Origin: Streptomyces sp. RB17
GTDB taxonomy: Bacteria > Actinomycetota > Actinomycetes > Streptomycetales > Streptomycetaceae
NCBI RefSeq assembly: GCF_009604455.1
Contig: NZ_WEGL01000007.1
Coordinates: 434,001 to 498,000 of the forward strand
Direction of reading: 5' to 3'
DNA: 64,000 nt
Shown: one piece after another, positions 6,725 to 15,482 of the stretch
How the letters are laid out: every line of letters starts with the position of its first letter
How positions within the stretch are numbered: the stretch's first letter is position 1
The notes under the pieces: model-generated
What the model was told of the DNA's origin: nothing
Seen by the model: the letters and a program-made list of their open reading frames with translations, nothing else
The model's database searches: none
Translations under genes and position numbers: made by a program

Positions 6725-9502
6725 ATGAGCCAAGCGGCCCACCCAGCCCCTCGTTCCCTCGCGGAAGCGCTCCGCGCGCGGGACGACGTCTCCCTGGCCG
6801 CGTTGCTGCGCAGCCGCCCCGACCTCATCACGCCCGTCCCGACCGACCTCACCCAGCTGGCCACCCGCGCCGGCACCCGTGCCTCGGTGCTGCGCGCACT
6901 GGAGCGGCTGGACCGGTTCGCGCTGCAGACGGCGGAGGCGCTGGCCGTGGCCCCGGACCCGGCGTCGTACGACACGCTGCTCGGCCTGATGGCCGGGGAC
7001 GCCGGCGACGAGACGGTCGCCGCCGCGCTGCCGCACGCCCTCGCCACCCTGCGCGAGCAGGCGCTGGTGTGGGGCGACGACGAGCGACTGAGGCTGGTCC
7101 GCACGGCCCGTGAAGTCCTCGCGCCGTCCCCGCAGCACCCCTCCCCGACCGGGCTCGGACCCTCCGTGCAGGAGACCACCTCGGGCATGTCGCCGGGCCG
7201 GATCCAGGAGATCGTCACGGCGGCCGGGCTGCCCTCGACGCACGACTCGGTGTCCGCCGTGGCCGCGCTCGGCGCGCTGTTCGCCGACCGGAAGAAGATG
7301 GCCAAGCTGCTGGCCGGAGCCCCGGGGCCGGCCCGCGAGGTGCTGTCGCGGCTGGTGTGGGGGCCGCCGTACGGGCAGGTCACCCCGGAACCGGCCGCGC
7401 ATCTGCGCTGGCTGCTCGACCGCGGTCTGCTGCTGCCGACCGCGCCCGGCACGGTCGTCCTGCCCCGCGAGGTGGCCCTGCACCTGCGTGAGGGCCGGGC
7501 CCATCGCGCGCCCGAGCCGCTGCCGCCCGCCGTGGAGCCGGCCGCGACGTACGGTCCGCAGGTGGTGGACGCGACGGCGGCCGGTCAGGCGTACACCTCG
7601 CTCGCCACGGTCGAGGAGCTGCTGAAGGACTGGGACGAGGGCGGCCCGGCCGTGCTGCGGGCCGGCGGGCTGAGCGTCCGTGACCTGAAGCGGACCGCCG
7701 TCGCCCTGGACGTGTCCGAGCCGGTCGCCGCGTTCTGGGTGGAACTGGCGTACGCGGCCGGGCTGATCGCCTCCGACGGCGAGGCCGACGAGCGGTACGC
7801 GGCCACGCCGGCCTACGACGAGTGGCTGGAGCGGCCCGCCGCCGAGCGCTGGGCACAGCTGGCGGAGACCTGGCTGGCCGCCACCCGGACGCCGGGGCTG
7901 GTCGGCGGGCGGGACGCCAAGGACCGTACGCTCGCCGCGCTCGGGCCCGGCCTGGACCGCTCGGCCGCGCCCGAGGTACGGCACCGGGTGCTGACGCTGC
8001 TGGCCGGGCTGCCGGCGGGCGCGGCCCCGGACACCGAGTCGGTGCTGGCCCGGCTGCGCTGGGAACGGCCGCTGCGCGGACCCCAGAAGCGGGACGGCGA
8101 CGAGGACCTGCGCTCCCGGCTCGCCCGCTGGACCCTGTCCGAGGCGGAGCTGCTGGGCATCACGGGGCGGGGCGCGCTGTCGGCGCACGGGCGGGCGCTG
8201 CTCGGCGCCCCGGCGGCGGGGCCGGGCCCGCGCGCCGGATCGAGCGCCGTGGACACCTCGCGGGCCACCGTCGGCACGGCGTCGGCCACCACCAGCGCCG
8301 TCTCAGCCACCGGCACCTCGTCGGCAGCCGCCGGCAGTTCGTCGGCAGCCATCGGCACCACGCCAGGCACCGCCGGCGCCGCGCCGGCCGCCACTGGCAC
8401 GCTGCCAGGCACCACCCGCGCGCCGTCGGCCGCCACCCGCACCGCGCCGGGCGCCCCCGGCTCCGCCGAGCCCACCGGTCCCGGCGACAAGCTTCCCGTC
8501 CACCATCACCACCGCCCGGCCGCCGTCCCGGCTCCCCTCTCCCCCGCCGAGCAGGCCGTGGCGACGGCCGCCGCCGCCCGTCTCCTGGCGCCGCTGCTGC
8601 CCGAGCCGCTGGACCACGTCCTGCTGCAGGCCGACCTGACGGCGGTGGCACCCGGGCCGCTGCAACGCCCCCTCGCCGATCTGCTGGCCGTGCTCGCGGA
8701 CGTCGAGTCCAAGGGTGGCGCGACCGTGTACCGCTTCACCCCGGCCTCGGTACGACGCGCCCTGGACGCCGGCCGTACCGCCGCCGATCTGCACGCCTTC
8801 CTCGCCGAGCACTCCCGCACCCCGGTACCGCAGCCGCTCGCCTATCTGATCGACGACGTGGCCCGCAAGCACGGCCACCTCCGGGTCGGCGCGGCCTCGG
8901 CGTACGTGCGCTGCGACGACGACCACCTGCTGAACGAGATCCTCGCCGACCGGCGCGCCGCAGCCCTGCGGCTGCGCCGGCTCGCCCCGACCGTGCTGGC
9001 CGCCCCGTGCGACCCGGCCACGCTGCTGGAGGGCCTGCGCGCCATGGGCTACGCGCCGGCCGCCGAGTCCGCCGAGGGTGACGTCCTGATCACCCGCGCC
9101 CACGCCCACCGCACCCCGCCGCGCACCGCACCCGAGCCGGTCCCGGACGGCCCGCCGCCGCCCGACGCCACGCTGCTCGCGGCGGCGATCCGGGCGATCC
9201 GGGCGGGCGACCTGGCCGCCACCGCCCCGCGCAGGACCGCCGGGGCCGGGATTCCGCTGCCGGGCGGCGAACTGCCCCGCACCTCCTCCGCCGAGACCCT
9301 GGCCACCGTGCAGGCCGCCGTCCTGACCGGCGGGTCCCTCTGGATCGGCTACGTCAACGCCGAGGGCGCCGCCAGCCAGCGGGTCATCGCCCCGGTCAAG
9401 GTGGAGGGCGGTTTCGTCACGGCCTACGACCGCACCGCGGACGAGGTGCGCACCTATCCGCTGCACCGGATCACCGGGGTGGCCGAGCTGGCGGAAGACT
9501 GA
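6725..9502 (+). CDS. XPB/Ssl2 N-terminal-domain protein (large, non-helicase partner of XPB)
   Basis: About 925 residues. It contains an XPB/Ssl2-like N-terminal (helicase-associated) domain but no Walker A or DExH box. Near residues 505-590 lies a Thr/Ala/Ser/Pro low-complexity stretch built from repeated SSAA and GT units. The C-terminal part has CDPATLLEGLRAMGYAP and GGSLWIGYVNAEG, a WYL-like beta segment. The gene sits 65 bp upstream of the XPB helicase on the same strand, an arrangement I recall from other actinobacteria including mycobacteria. A role in DNA repair is inferred from this pairing only. ATG 6725 is chosen over GTG 6716. Confidence 0.75.
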   Translation: MSQAAHPAPRSLAEALRARDDVSLAALLRSRPDLITPVPTDLTQLATRAGTRASVLRALERLDRFALQTAEALAVAPDPASYDTLLGLMAGDAGDETVAAALPHALATLREQALVWGDDERLRLVRTAREVLAPSPQHPSPTGLGPSVQETTSGMSPGRIQEIVTAAGLPSTHDSVSAVAALGALFADRKKMAKLLAGAPGPAREVLSRLVWGPPYGQVTPEPAAHLRWLLDRGLLLPTAPGTVVLPREVALHLREGRAHRAPEPLPPAVEPAATYGPQVVDATAAGQAYTSLATVEELLKDWDEGGPAVLRAGGLSVRDLKRTAVALDVSEPVAAFWVELAYAAGLIASDGEADERYAATPAYDEWLERPAAERWAQLAETWLAATRTPGLVGGRDAKDRTLAALGPGLDRSAAPEVRHRVLTLLAGLPAGAAPDTESVLARLRWERPLRGPQKRDGDEDLRSRLARWTLSEAELLGITGRGALSAHGRALLGAPAAGPGPRAGSSAVDTSRATVGTASATTSAVSATGTSSAAAGSSSAAIGTTPGTAGAAPAATGTLPGTTRAPSAATRTAPGAPGSAEPTGPGDKLPVHHHHRPAAVPAPLSPAEQAVATAAAARLLAPLLPEPLDHVLLQADLTAVAPGPLQRPLADLLAVLADVESKGGATVYRFTPASVRRALDAGRTAADLHAFLAEHSRTPVPQPLAYLIDDVARKHGHLRVGAASAYVRCDDDHLLNEILADRRAAALRLRRLAPTVLAAPCDPATLLEGLRAMGYAPAAESAEGDVLITRAHAHRTPPRTAPEPVPDGPPPPDATLLAAAIRAIRAGDLAATAPRRTAGAGIPLPGGELPRTSSAETLATVQAAVLTGGSLWIGYVNAEGAASQRVIAPVKVEGGFVTAYDRTADEVRTYPLHRITGVAELAED

Positions 9503-9567
9503 CGGTGATCGTCGGCGTTTAGGGCACACTGGACGTTTGGTGTTTGTGGAAAGGGTGTGTGCCGCAC

Positions 9568-11220
9568 GTGAACGGACCGCTGATCGTCCAGTCCGACAAG
9601 ACCCTGCTCCTGGAAGTCGACCACGAGCGGGCCGACGACTGCCGGCGTGCCATCGCGCCGTTCGCCGAGCTGGAGCGGGCGCCCGAGCACATCCACACCT
9701 ACCGGGTGACCCCGCTCGGGCTGTGGAACGCGCGCGCCGCCGGGCATGACGCCGAGCAGGTCGTGGACGCGCTGGTGCAGTACAGCCGGTACCCGGTGCC
9801 GCACGCGCTGCTCGTGGACATCGCCGAGACGATGGACCGCTACGGTCGGCTGACGCTGAGCAAGCACCCCGCGCACGGACTCGTGCTGACCACCACCGAC
9901 CGGCCGGTGCTGGAGGAGGTGCTGAAGTCCAAGCGGATCGCCCCGCTGGTCGGGGCGCGGATCGACGCGGACACGGTCGTGGTGCACCCGTCCGAGCGCG
10001 GGCAGATCAAGCAGATGCTGCTGAAGCTGGGCTGGCCGGCCGAGGACCTCGCCGGGTACGTCGACGGTGAGGCGCACCCGATCGAGCTGCTGGAGGACAG
10101 CTGGGCGCTCAGGCCGTACCAGAAGCAGGCCGTGGAGAACTTCTGGCACGGCGGCAGCGGGGTCGTCGTGCTCCCGTGCGGTGCCGGTAAGACGCTGGTG
10201 GGCGCCGGTTCCATGGCCCAGGCCAAGTCCACGACCCTGATCCTGGTCACCAACACCGTCTCGGCCCGGCAGTGGAAGCACGAGCTGGTGAAGCGGACCT
10301 CGCTGACCGAGGACGAGATCGGCGAGTACAGCGGCACGAAGAAGGAGATCCGCCCGGTCACCATCGCCACCTACCAGGTGCTGACGACCAAGCGGAAGGG
10401 GATCTACCCCCACCTCGAACTCTTCGACTCCCGGGACTGGGGTCTGATCGTCTACGACGAGGTGCACCTCCTGCCCGCCCCGGTCTTCAAGTTCACCGCC
10501 GATCTGCAGGCGCGCCGGCGACTGGGTCTGACGGCGACCCTGGTCCGCGAGGACGGCCGCGAGTCGGACGTGTTCTCCCTCATCGGGCCGAAGCGGTTCG
10601 ACGCGCCCTGGAAGGAGATCGAGGCCCAGGGGTACATCGCGCCGGCCGACTGCGTCGAGGTCCGGGTGAATCTGACGGACTCCGAGCGGCTGGCGTACGC
10701 GACGGCCGAGACGGAGGAGAAGTACCGCTTCTGTGCGACGACGGACACCAAGCGGAAGGTGACGGAGGCGATCGTCCGCCGTTTCGCCGGCCAGCAGATC
10801 CTCGTCATCGGCCAGTACATCGACCAGCTCGACGAACTGGGCGAGCACCTGAACGCTCCCGTCATCAAGGGCGAGACCTCCAACGCCCAGCGCGAGAAGC
10901 TCTTCGACGCCTTCCGCGAGGGCGAGATCAGCGTTCTGGTGGTGTCGAAGGTCGCGAACTTCTCCATCGACCTGCCGGAGGCGACGGTGGCCATCCAGGT
11001 GTCCGGCACCTTCGGCTCCCGCCAGGAGGAGGCCCAGCGCCTCGGCCGCGTCCTGCGCCCCAAGGCCGACGGCCACCAGGCGCACTTCTACTCGGTCGTC
11101 GCCCGCGACACCCTCGACCAGGACTTCGCCGCCCACCGCCAGCGCTTCCTGGCCGAACAGGGCTACGCCTACCGGATCATGGACGCGGACGAGATCCTGA
11201 CCGAGGACAGCACCGGCTGA
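9568..11220 (+). CDS. XPB/ERCC3-type DNA repair helicase
   Basis: A 550-residue superfamily 2 helicase. Order: N-terminal XPB domain with YRVTPLGLWNARAAG; Q/I region ALRPYQKQAVENF; Walker A LPCGAGKTLV near residue 204; motif II YDEVHLLP near 296; motif III GLTATLVREDG; C-terminal RecA-like domain ending with motif VI QRLGRVLRPK. Bacterial XPB homologues are 3'-5' helicases thought to act in excision repair. Start GTG 9568 (VNGPLIVQSDK) has GGAAAGGG upstream. The preceding gene supplies a second XPB-type N domain, so the two may act together. Confidence 0.93.
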   Translation: MNGPLIVQSDKTLLLEVDHERADDCRRAIAPFAELERAPEHIHTYRVTPLGLWNARAAGHDAEQVVDALVQYSRYPVPHALLVDIAETMDRYGRLTLSKHPAHGLVLTTTDRPVLEEVLKSKRIAPLVGARIDADTVVVHPSERGQIKQMLLKLGWPAEDLAGYVDGEAHPIELLEDSWALRPYQKQAVENFWHGGSGVVVLPCGAGKTLVGAGSMAQAKSTTLILVTNTVSARQWKHELVKRTSLTEDEIGEYSGTKKEIRPVTIATYQVLTTKRKGIYPHLELFDSRDWGLIVYDEVHLLPAPVFKFTADLQARRRLGLTATLVREDGRESDVFSLIGPKRFDAPWKEIEAQGYIAPADCVEVRVNLTDSERLAYATAETEEKYRFCATTDTKRKVTEAIVRRFAGQQILVIGQYIDQLDELGEHLNAPVIKGETSNAQREKLFDAFREGEISVLVVSKVANFSIDLPEATVAIQVSGTFGSRQEEAQRLGRVLRPKADGHQAHFYSVVARDTLDQDFAAHRQRFLAEQGYAYRIMDADEILTEDSTG

Positions 11221-11267
11221 GCCGAACCCGTACAGATCGGTGCCGTGGACCACGGCCGCGCATTCGG

Positions 11268-11450
11268 TTACTTGCGGCGTATGCCCGCTTCCTCGCCGTA
11301 CTCGCCGAGGATGACCACACCGAACGCGGCCTCCGCGAACACCTTGATCGCACGCAGGGCGTTGCCCAGCCAGTGGTGGTGCGGGCCGTCGACGGCGGTG
11401 GCGCCGGTGGGTGGTCGGACAGGACCGGGGGAGATGGTTGCTGCGCTCAT
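11268..11450 (-). CDS. Small conserved-looking protein, 60 residues, unknown
   Basis: ATG 11450 to stop 11268 encodes an N-terminal Pro/Thr-rich tail (TISPGPVRPPTGATAVDG) and a C-terminal amphipathic or weakly hydrophobic segment, HWLGNALRAIKVFAEAAFGVVILGEYGEEAG. I recall similar short hypotheticals next to the XPB helicase in other Streptomyces, which is the main reason to call it. The ribosome site (GGAGAC directly before ATG) is poorly spaced, so the start is unsure. Convergent with the XPB gene. Confidence 0.5.
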   Translation of the reverse strand: MSAATISPGPVRPPTGATAVDGPHHHWLGNALRAIKVFAEAAFGVVILGEYGEEAGIRRK

Positions 11451-11611
11451 GTCTCCATGGTGGATCGCCGGGCACAGGACCCGCATCGGTCTCCAGAGCC
11501 AATCCTGGAAGGCTCCGCGTAGATCCACGGGTGGACCGCGGCCCCTACGTCGGGGGCCTCCTGTCCCCTAGGGGGCGGAAAAACCGTTGGCCTCCGCAGC
11601 GCGCCCTCGCC

Positions 11612-11617
11612 TAGAAT
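11612..11617 (+). promoter_or_regulatory. Possible -10 element upstream of the HelD/HelR-type gene
   Basis: TAGAAT at 11612-11617 is preceded by TTGGCC at 11587 with a 19-bp spacer, about 100 bp before the GTG at 11718. Two GC hairpins lie just upstream: GGCCCC/GGGGCC around 11540-11558, and the palindrome CCCCTAGGGG at 11565-11574. They may end the leftward or rightward neighbours or bind a regulator. The long spacer makes this a weak call. Confidence 0.35.
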
Positions 11618-11717
11618 CTCCGCTCTTGCCCGCCTCCCCTCCGCGGAGTGCCGTCGCCCGGCCGGAAACCGGGCGGCATCGTCGTAGCCGCCCAGCAGGT
11701 CCACCGGAGGCACCCTC

Positions 11718-13763
11718 GTGTCCACGTCCACGCCCGCCGCCGATCCGCTCGCCCGAGAGCGCTCCCACCTCGCCGAATCCCGCGCCGCGCTGCGCGCGAT
11801 GCGCGAGGACGTGGAGGCGCTGGACATCCGGGACGTCACCGCGAACTGGGTCAACGCCGAAGTGCTGTCCCGCCAGATCGACGAGCGGATCAAGGCGCTG
11901 GCCGACCTCAGCGACACCCCGCTGTTCTTCGGCCGGCTGGACTATCTGCACGCCCCGGGTGCGGGCCAGGCCGAGGGAGCCGACGGAGAGCGGTTCTACA
12001 TCGGGCGGCGGCACGTGCACGACGCCGTCGGCGACCCCATGGTCATCGACTGGCGCGCCCCGGTCTCGCAGCCGTTCTACCGGGCGTCCAAGAAGGACCC
12101 GATGGACGTCGGGCTGCGCCGCCGCTTCGGCTACACCGGCGGCGACCTGACGGCGTACGAGGACGAGCACCTCTCCGACCCGGCCGAGGCGACGGCCACG
12201 AGCAAGCTGCTCCAGCAGGAGATCGAGCGGCCGCGCGTCGGCCCCATGCGGGACATCGTCGCCACCATCCAGCCCGAGCAGGACGAGATCGTCCGCTCCG
12301 GCCTGTCCGGCACGGTCTGCGTCCAGGGCGGCCCCGGCACCGGAAAGACCGCCGTCGGCCTGCACCGGGTCGCCTACCTCCTCTACGCCCACCGGGAGCG
12401 GCTCGCCCGCACCGGCACGCTGGTGATCGGACCGAACCGGTCCTTCCTGCACTACATCGAGCAAGTCCTCCCGGCACTGGGCGAGTTGACCGTGCAGCAG
12501 GCCACGGTGGACGACCTGGTCGCCCACGTCGAGGTGAGCGGCACGGACGACGCTGCCGCCGCCGTGATCAAGGGCGACGCCCGGATGGCCGAGGTGCTGC
12601 GCCGGGCCCTGTACTCCCACGTGACCATGCCGACGGAGGCCGTCGTGGTGGTGCGCGGCTCGCGCCGCTGGCGGGTGCCGGCGTACGAACTGGAGGACAT
12701 CGTCCGGGAGTTGCGGCAGCGGGACATCCGTTACGGCGCCGCCCGCGAGGCCCTGCCGCAGCGGATCGCGCACGCCGTGCTGGTGCAGATGGAACGCTCG
12801 GGCGAGGCGCCGGACGACCGGGTGCAGGACGCGGTGGCCCGCAACAGCGCGGTGAAGGCGGCCGTGAAGGAGGTCTGGCCGGCCGTGGACCCGGCGAAGC
12901 TCGTCCTGCGCCTGCTGACGGACGCGGACTTCCTCGCCGAGCACGCCGCCGGGATCCTGGACGAGGACGAGCAGAAGACGGTCCTGTGGGCCAAGCCGGT
13001 GCGCAGCGTGAAGTCGGCCAAGTGGTCGGCGGCGGACGCGGTGCTGATCGACGAGGCGGCCGATCTGATCCAGCGCACACACTCGCTGGGTCATGTCGTC
13101 CTGGACGAGGCGCAGGACCTGTCCCCCATGCAGTACCGCGCCGTCGGCCGCCGCTGCACCACCGGCAGCGCGACGGTGCTGGGCGATCTGGCGCAGGGTA
13201 CGACCCCCTGGGCGACCCGCAGCTGGGACGAGGCGCTGGCCCACCTCGGCAAGCGCGAGGGGGTCGTCGAGGAGCTGACGGCCGGTTTCCGCGTCCCCAC
13301 GGACGTCATCACCTACGCCTCCCGGCTCCTCCCCCACATCGCCCCCGGCCTCACCCCGGTGGCCTCCGTCCGCGAGAACCCCGGCTTCTTCGAGGTCCGT
13401 ACGATCACGCAGTCGTCCGACGTCGTCGCCGCCTGCGAGGAGTTGCTGCGCAACGAGGGCTCGACCGCCCTGATCGCCGCCGACGCCCGCGTCCCGGCCC
13501 TGGCCGAGGCCCTGACGGCGGCGGGCCTGCAGTACCTCGCCCCCGGCGAGGAGACCACCCAGGAGACCCGCCTCACCCTGGTCCCGGCGTCCCTCGCCAA
13601 GGGTCTGGAGTACGACTACGTGGTGCTGGACGAGCCCCAGGCGGTGGTCGACGGAGAGCCGGACGAGCGCACGGGACTGCGGCGGCTGTACGTGGCGCTC
13701 ACGCGTGCGGTGTCGGGGCTGATCGTGACCCACGCGGCGCCGGTACCGGCTCAGTTGGCCTGA
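11718..13763 (+). CDS. HelD/HelR-type RNA polymerase recycling motor ATPase (UvrD-like helicase fold)
   Basis: A 681-residue superfamily 1 ATPase. The N-terminal 70 residues form a charged coiled-coil (ARERSHLAESRAALRAMRED) as in HelD. The nucleotide site is VCVQGGPGTGKTAVGLHRVAYLL near residue 204, and motif II is HVVLDEAQDLSP near 462. C-terminal TLVPASLAKGLEYDYVVLDEP and RRLYVALTRAV are UvrD-like motifs V and VI. HelD binds RNA polymerase and frees stalled complexes; the Streptomyces HelR subgroup is reported to dislodge rifamycin. The rifamycin-associated promoter element I know of is not visible upstream, so a role in rifampicin resistance is only possible. GTG 11718 follows CCGGAGGCACC. 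Confidence 0.85.
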   Translation: MSTSTPAADPLARERSHLAESRAALRAMREDVEALDIRDVTANWVNAEVLSRQIDERIKALADLSDTPLFFGRLDYLHAPGAGQAEGADGERFYIGRRHVHDAVGDPMVIDWRAPVSQPFYRASKKDPMDVGLRRRFGYTGGDLTAYEDEHLSDPAEATATSKLLQQEIERPRVGPMRDIVATIQPEQDEIVRSGLSGTVCVQGGPGTGKTAVGLHRVAYLLYAHRERLARTGTLVIGPNRSFLHYIEQVLPALGELTVQQATVDDLVAHVEVSGTDDAAAAVIKGDARMAEVLRRALYSHVTMPTEAVVVVRGSRRWRVPAYELEDIVRELRQRDIRYGAAREALPQRIAHAVLVQMERSGEAPDDRVQDAVARNSAVKAAVKEVWPAVDPAKLVLRLLTDADFLAEHAAGILDEDEQKTVLWAKPVRSVKSAKWSAADAVLIDEAADLIQRTHSLGHVVLDEAQDLSPMQYRAVGRRCTTGSATVLGDLAQGTTPWATRSWDEALAHLGKREGVVEELTAGFRVPTDVITYASRLLPHIAPGLTPVASVRENPGFFEVRTITQSSDVVAACEELLRNEGSTALIAADARVPALAEALTAAGLQYLAPGEETTQETRLTLVPASLAKGLEYDYVVLDEPQAVVDGEPDERTGLRRLYVALTRAVSGLIVTHAAPVPAQLA

Positions 13764-13819
13764 GGGCACGCCGCTAGGGTGTCGTGCCGTTCCGGCATGT
13801 CCCCATGGAAAGGCCTCCG

Positions 13820-14581
13820 TTGAGCACTCCACCGCCTCCGCACCCCGCGTACCAGCAGCACCCCGGCCCCTACCAGCAGGCCCCTGCGGGCCACCAGCAG
13901 GCGCCGGGGCCGTATCAGCAGGCCCCCGCGGGCTACGCGCAGGCGCCAGGGCCGTATCAGCAGGCCCCCGCGGGCTACGCGCAGGCGCCAGGGCCGTATC
14001 AGCAGGCCCCCGCGGGTTACCCGCAGGCGCCGGCGGGGCAGCCGCAGCCCGCCGGGCCGTACGGGCAGGCACCGGGCGGCTACGCGCAGGCACCGGGCGG
14101 CTACGGGCAGGCTCCCTACCCGCAGGCGCCCGCCGGCTCCGGGCAGGCCGGGTACCAGCAGGCCCCCGGCGCGTACCCGGCCGCTCCCGGCGTCGGGTGC
14201 GACGTGTGCGGAGCCGCGCCCGCCGCGCGGATGACGATCCGCGGCCACCAGGGCATGCTGATCGTGATGCGCAACCTGTGGCGGAAGGGCACCTTCTGCC
14301 ACACCTGCGGGCTCGCCGTCTTCCGGAAGATGCAGTCGGACACCATGGCGCAGGGGTGGTGGGGTCCGGCGTCGTTGCTCATCACGCCCATCACGCTGCT
14401 GATCAACCTCTTCACCCTGGCCAGGATCCGGAAGCTCCCGGCACCGGTCGCCGCCCAGGGCCCCGGCCTGGACCCGGGCCGCCCGGTGCTGCGGCGCCCG
14501 GCCGGAATCCTGGGCCTCGTCCCGCTCACCGGCTTCGCCCTGCTGGTGCTCCTCGTGCTCATCGGACTGGCGGCCGGGTAA
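13820..14581 (+). CDS. Pro/Gln/Tyr-repeat zinc-ribbon membrane protein
   Basis: About 253 residues. Residues 10-110 are low complexity with a 14-residue tandem motif GPYQQAPAGYAQAP repeated four times and then degenerating. A CxxC pair at CDVCG and a second at CHTCG, 33 residues apart, suggest a zinc ribbon. Two membrane helices follow (WWGPASLLITPITLLINLF and LGLVPLTGFALLVLLVLIGLAAG). TTG 13820 is preceded by GGAAAGG; ATG 13805 overlaps that site and is less likely. The layout resembles other Streptomyces repeat-plus-membrane proteins of unknown role. It ends before a REP-like hairpin. Confidence 0.72.
   Translation: MSTPPPPHPAYQQHPGPYQQAPAGHQQAPGPYQQAPAGYAQAPGPYQQAPAGYAQAPGPYQQAPAGYPQAPAGQPQPAGPYGQAPGGYAQAPGGYGQAPYPQAPAGSGQAGYQQAPGAYPAAPGVGCDVCGAAPAARMTIRGHQGMLIVMRNLWRKGTFCHTCGLAVFRKMQSDTMAQGWWGPASLLITPITLLINLFTLARIRKLPAPVAAQGPGLDPGRPVLRRPAGILGLVPLTGFALLVLLVLIGLAAG
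13865..14032 (+). repeat. 42-bp tandem repeat inside a coding sequence (4 copies)
   Basis: The unit begins GGGCCGTATCAGCAGGCCCC and starts at 13907, 13949 and 13991; copies one and two are identical, the third diverges at its end, and a diverged copy begins at 13865. Each unit encodes one 14-residue GPYQQAPAGYAQAP motif. Near-identity at DNA level indicates recent expansion or gene conversion, so copy number may vary between strains. Confidence 0.85.
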
Positions 14582-14600
14582 CAACACCGGCAGGGGTGCA

Positions 14601-14617
14601 GCGCCCCCAAGGGGCGC
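14601..14617. repeat. REP-like GC hairpin, copy 1
   Basis: GCGCCCC at 14601-14607 pairs with GGGGCGC at 14611-14617, followed by GGGGCTGTC. The same core (GCGCCCC, three bases, GGGGCGC, then GGG) occurs at 29970-29986 and, inverted, at 35063-35079. Here it lies between the convergent zinc-ribbon and cutC genes and may also serve as a terminator. Confidence 0.6.
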
Positions 14618-14705
14618 GGGGCTGTCTCGATATGCGGCTCCGCCGCGTGGGCGCGAGCAACCACAACGCGCCCGCCCCGGGCATGAGACCCGCGCCCCAA
14701 CGGCG

Positions 14706-15398
14706 CTAATCCCCGTCCAGCACCCTGCGCCACTCCCGCACCGCCCCCTCGGACACCGCCCCCGCCCAACCCGCGGAGCGCGCCGCACCGCCGATGTGGA
14801 AGGCGTCGATACCGGCGGCCCGCAGCCGCGGTACGTGCTCCAGCCGCAGGCCGCCGCCGACCAGGAGGGTCTGGCCGTACCCCGGCTCGCCCCGCCGGCC
14901 CGCCTCCGCGACCAGCGTCGGCAGGCCCTCGTCCACCCCGCCGGCGGCGCCCGCGGTGAGGTAGGTGTCGAGCCCGGGCAGGTCGGCGAGCTGCTTGCGC
15001 AGGGCGTCACGGTCGGCGGCGCGGTCGATCGCCCGGTGGAACGTCCACGCGCAGCCGTCCAGCGCGCCGACCACCCGCTCGACGGCGGCCAGGTCCGCCC
15101 AGCCGCCCCCGTCGAGGAAGCCGAGGACGAACTGGTCGGCGCCGGCCTCGCGCAGGTCGCCGGCCACCCGGACCAGCCGGTCCACGTCACCGGCCGCGAA
15201 CCCGTCCGCGAGGCGGAGCATCACGCGCAGGCCGATGTCGACGGCGGCCCGGATCCCGGCGACGGTGGCCGGCGCGGGGCTGAGCCCGTCGGCCGCCATG
15301 TCGGTGACCAGCTCCAGGCGGTCCGCGCCTCCGGCCTGGGCGGCGACCGCGTCCGCGACGTCGAGCGCGATCACCTCCAGGACTGCACGCTTGCTCAT
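14706..15398 (-). CDS. cutC: CutC family protein (copper homeostasis CutC)
   Basis: A 230-residue TIM-barrel protein. The N-terminus VLEVIALDVADAVAAQAGGADRLELV and later ADQFVLGFLDGGGWADL, WTFHRAIDRAAD and LLVGGGLR match CutC, with the conserved Glu, Arg and His positions of the barrel mouth present. CutC was named for copper sensitivity in E. coli, but its biochemical activity is unsettled, so the copper role is not assured here. No copper-responsive operator is visible. Divergent from the HD-domain gene. Confidence 0.88.
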   Translation of the reverse strand: MSKRAVLEVIALDVADAVAAQAGGADRLELVTDMAADGLSPAPATVAGIRAAVDIGLRVMLRLADGFAAGDVDRLVRVAGDLREAGADQFVLGFLDGGGWADLAAVERVVGALDGCAWTFHRAIDRAADRDALRKQLADLPGLDTYLTAGAAGGVDEGLPTLVAEAGRRGEPGYGQTLLVGGGLRLEHVPRLRAAGIDAFHIGGAARSAGWAGAVSEGAVREWRRVLDGD

Positions 15399-15482
15399 GG
15401 CACCTCATTCGTCCGTCGGTCACTACAGGTCTAGTCCAATTCCAAGACTACGCCTGTACGCGGGCCACGGAAGAATGGGCCC

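Noticed and set aside
11451..11717. A rifamycin-associated element expected upstream of helR-type genes
   Set aside because: The palindromes found (CCCCTAGGGG; GGCCCC/GGGGCC) do not match the 19-bp element I remember, so no rifamycin control is claimed.
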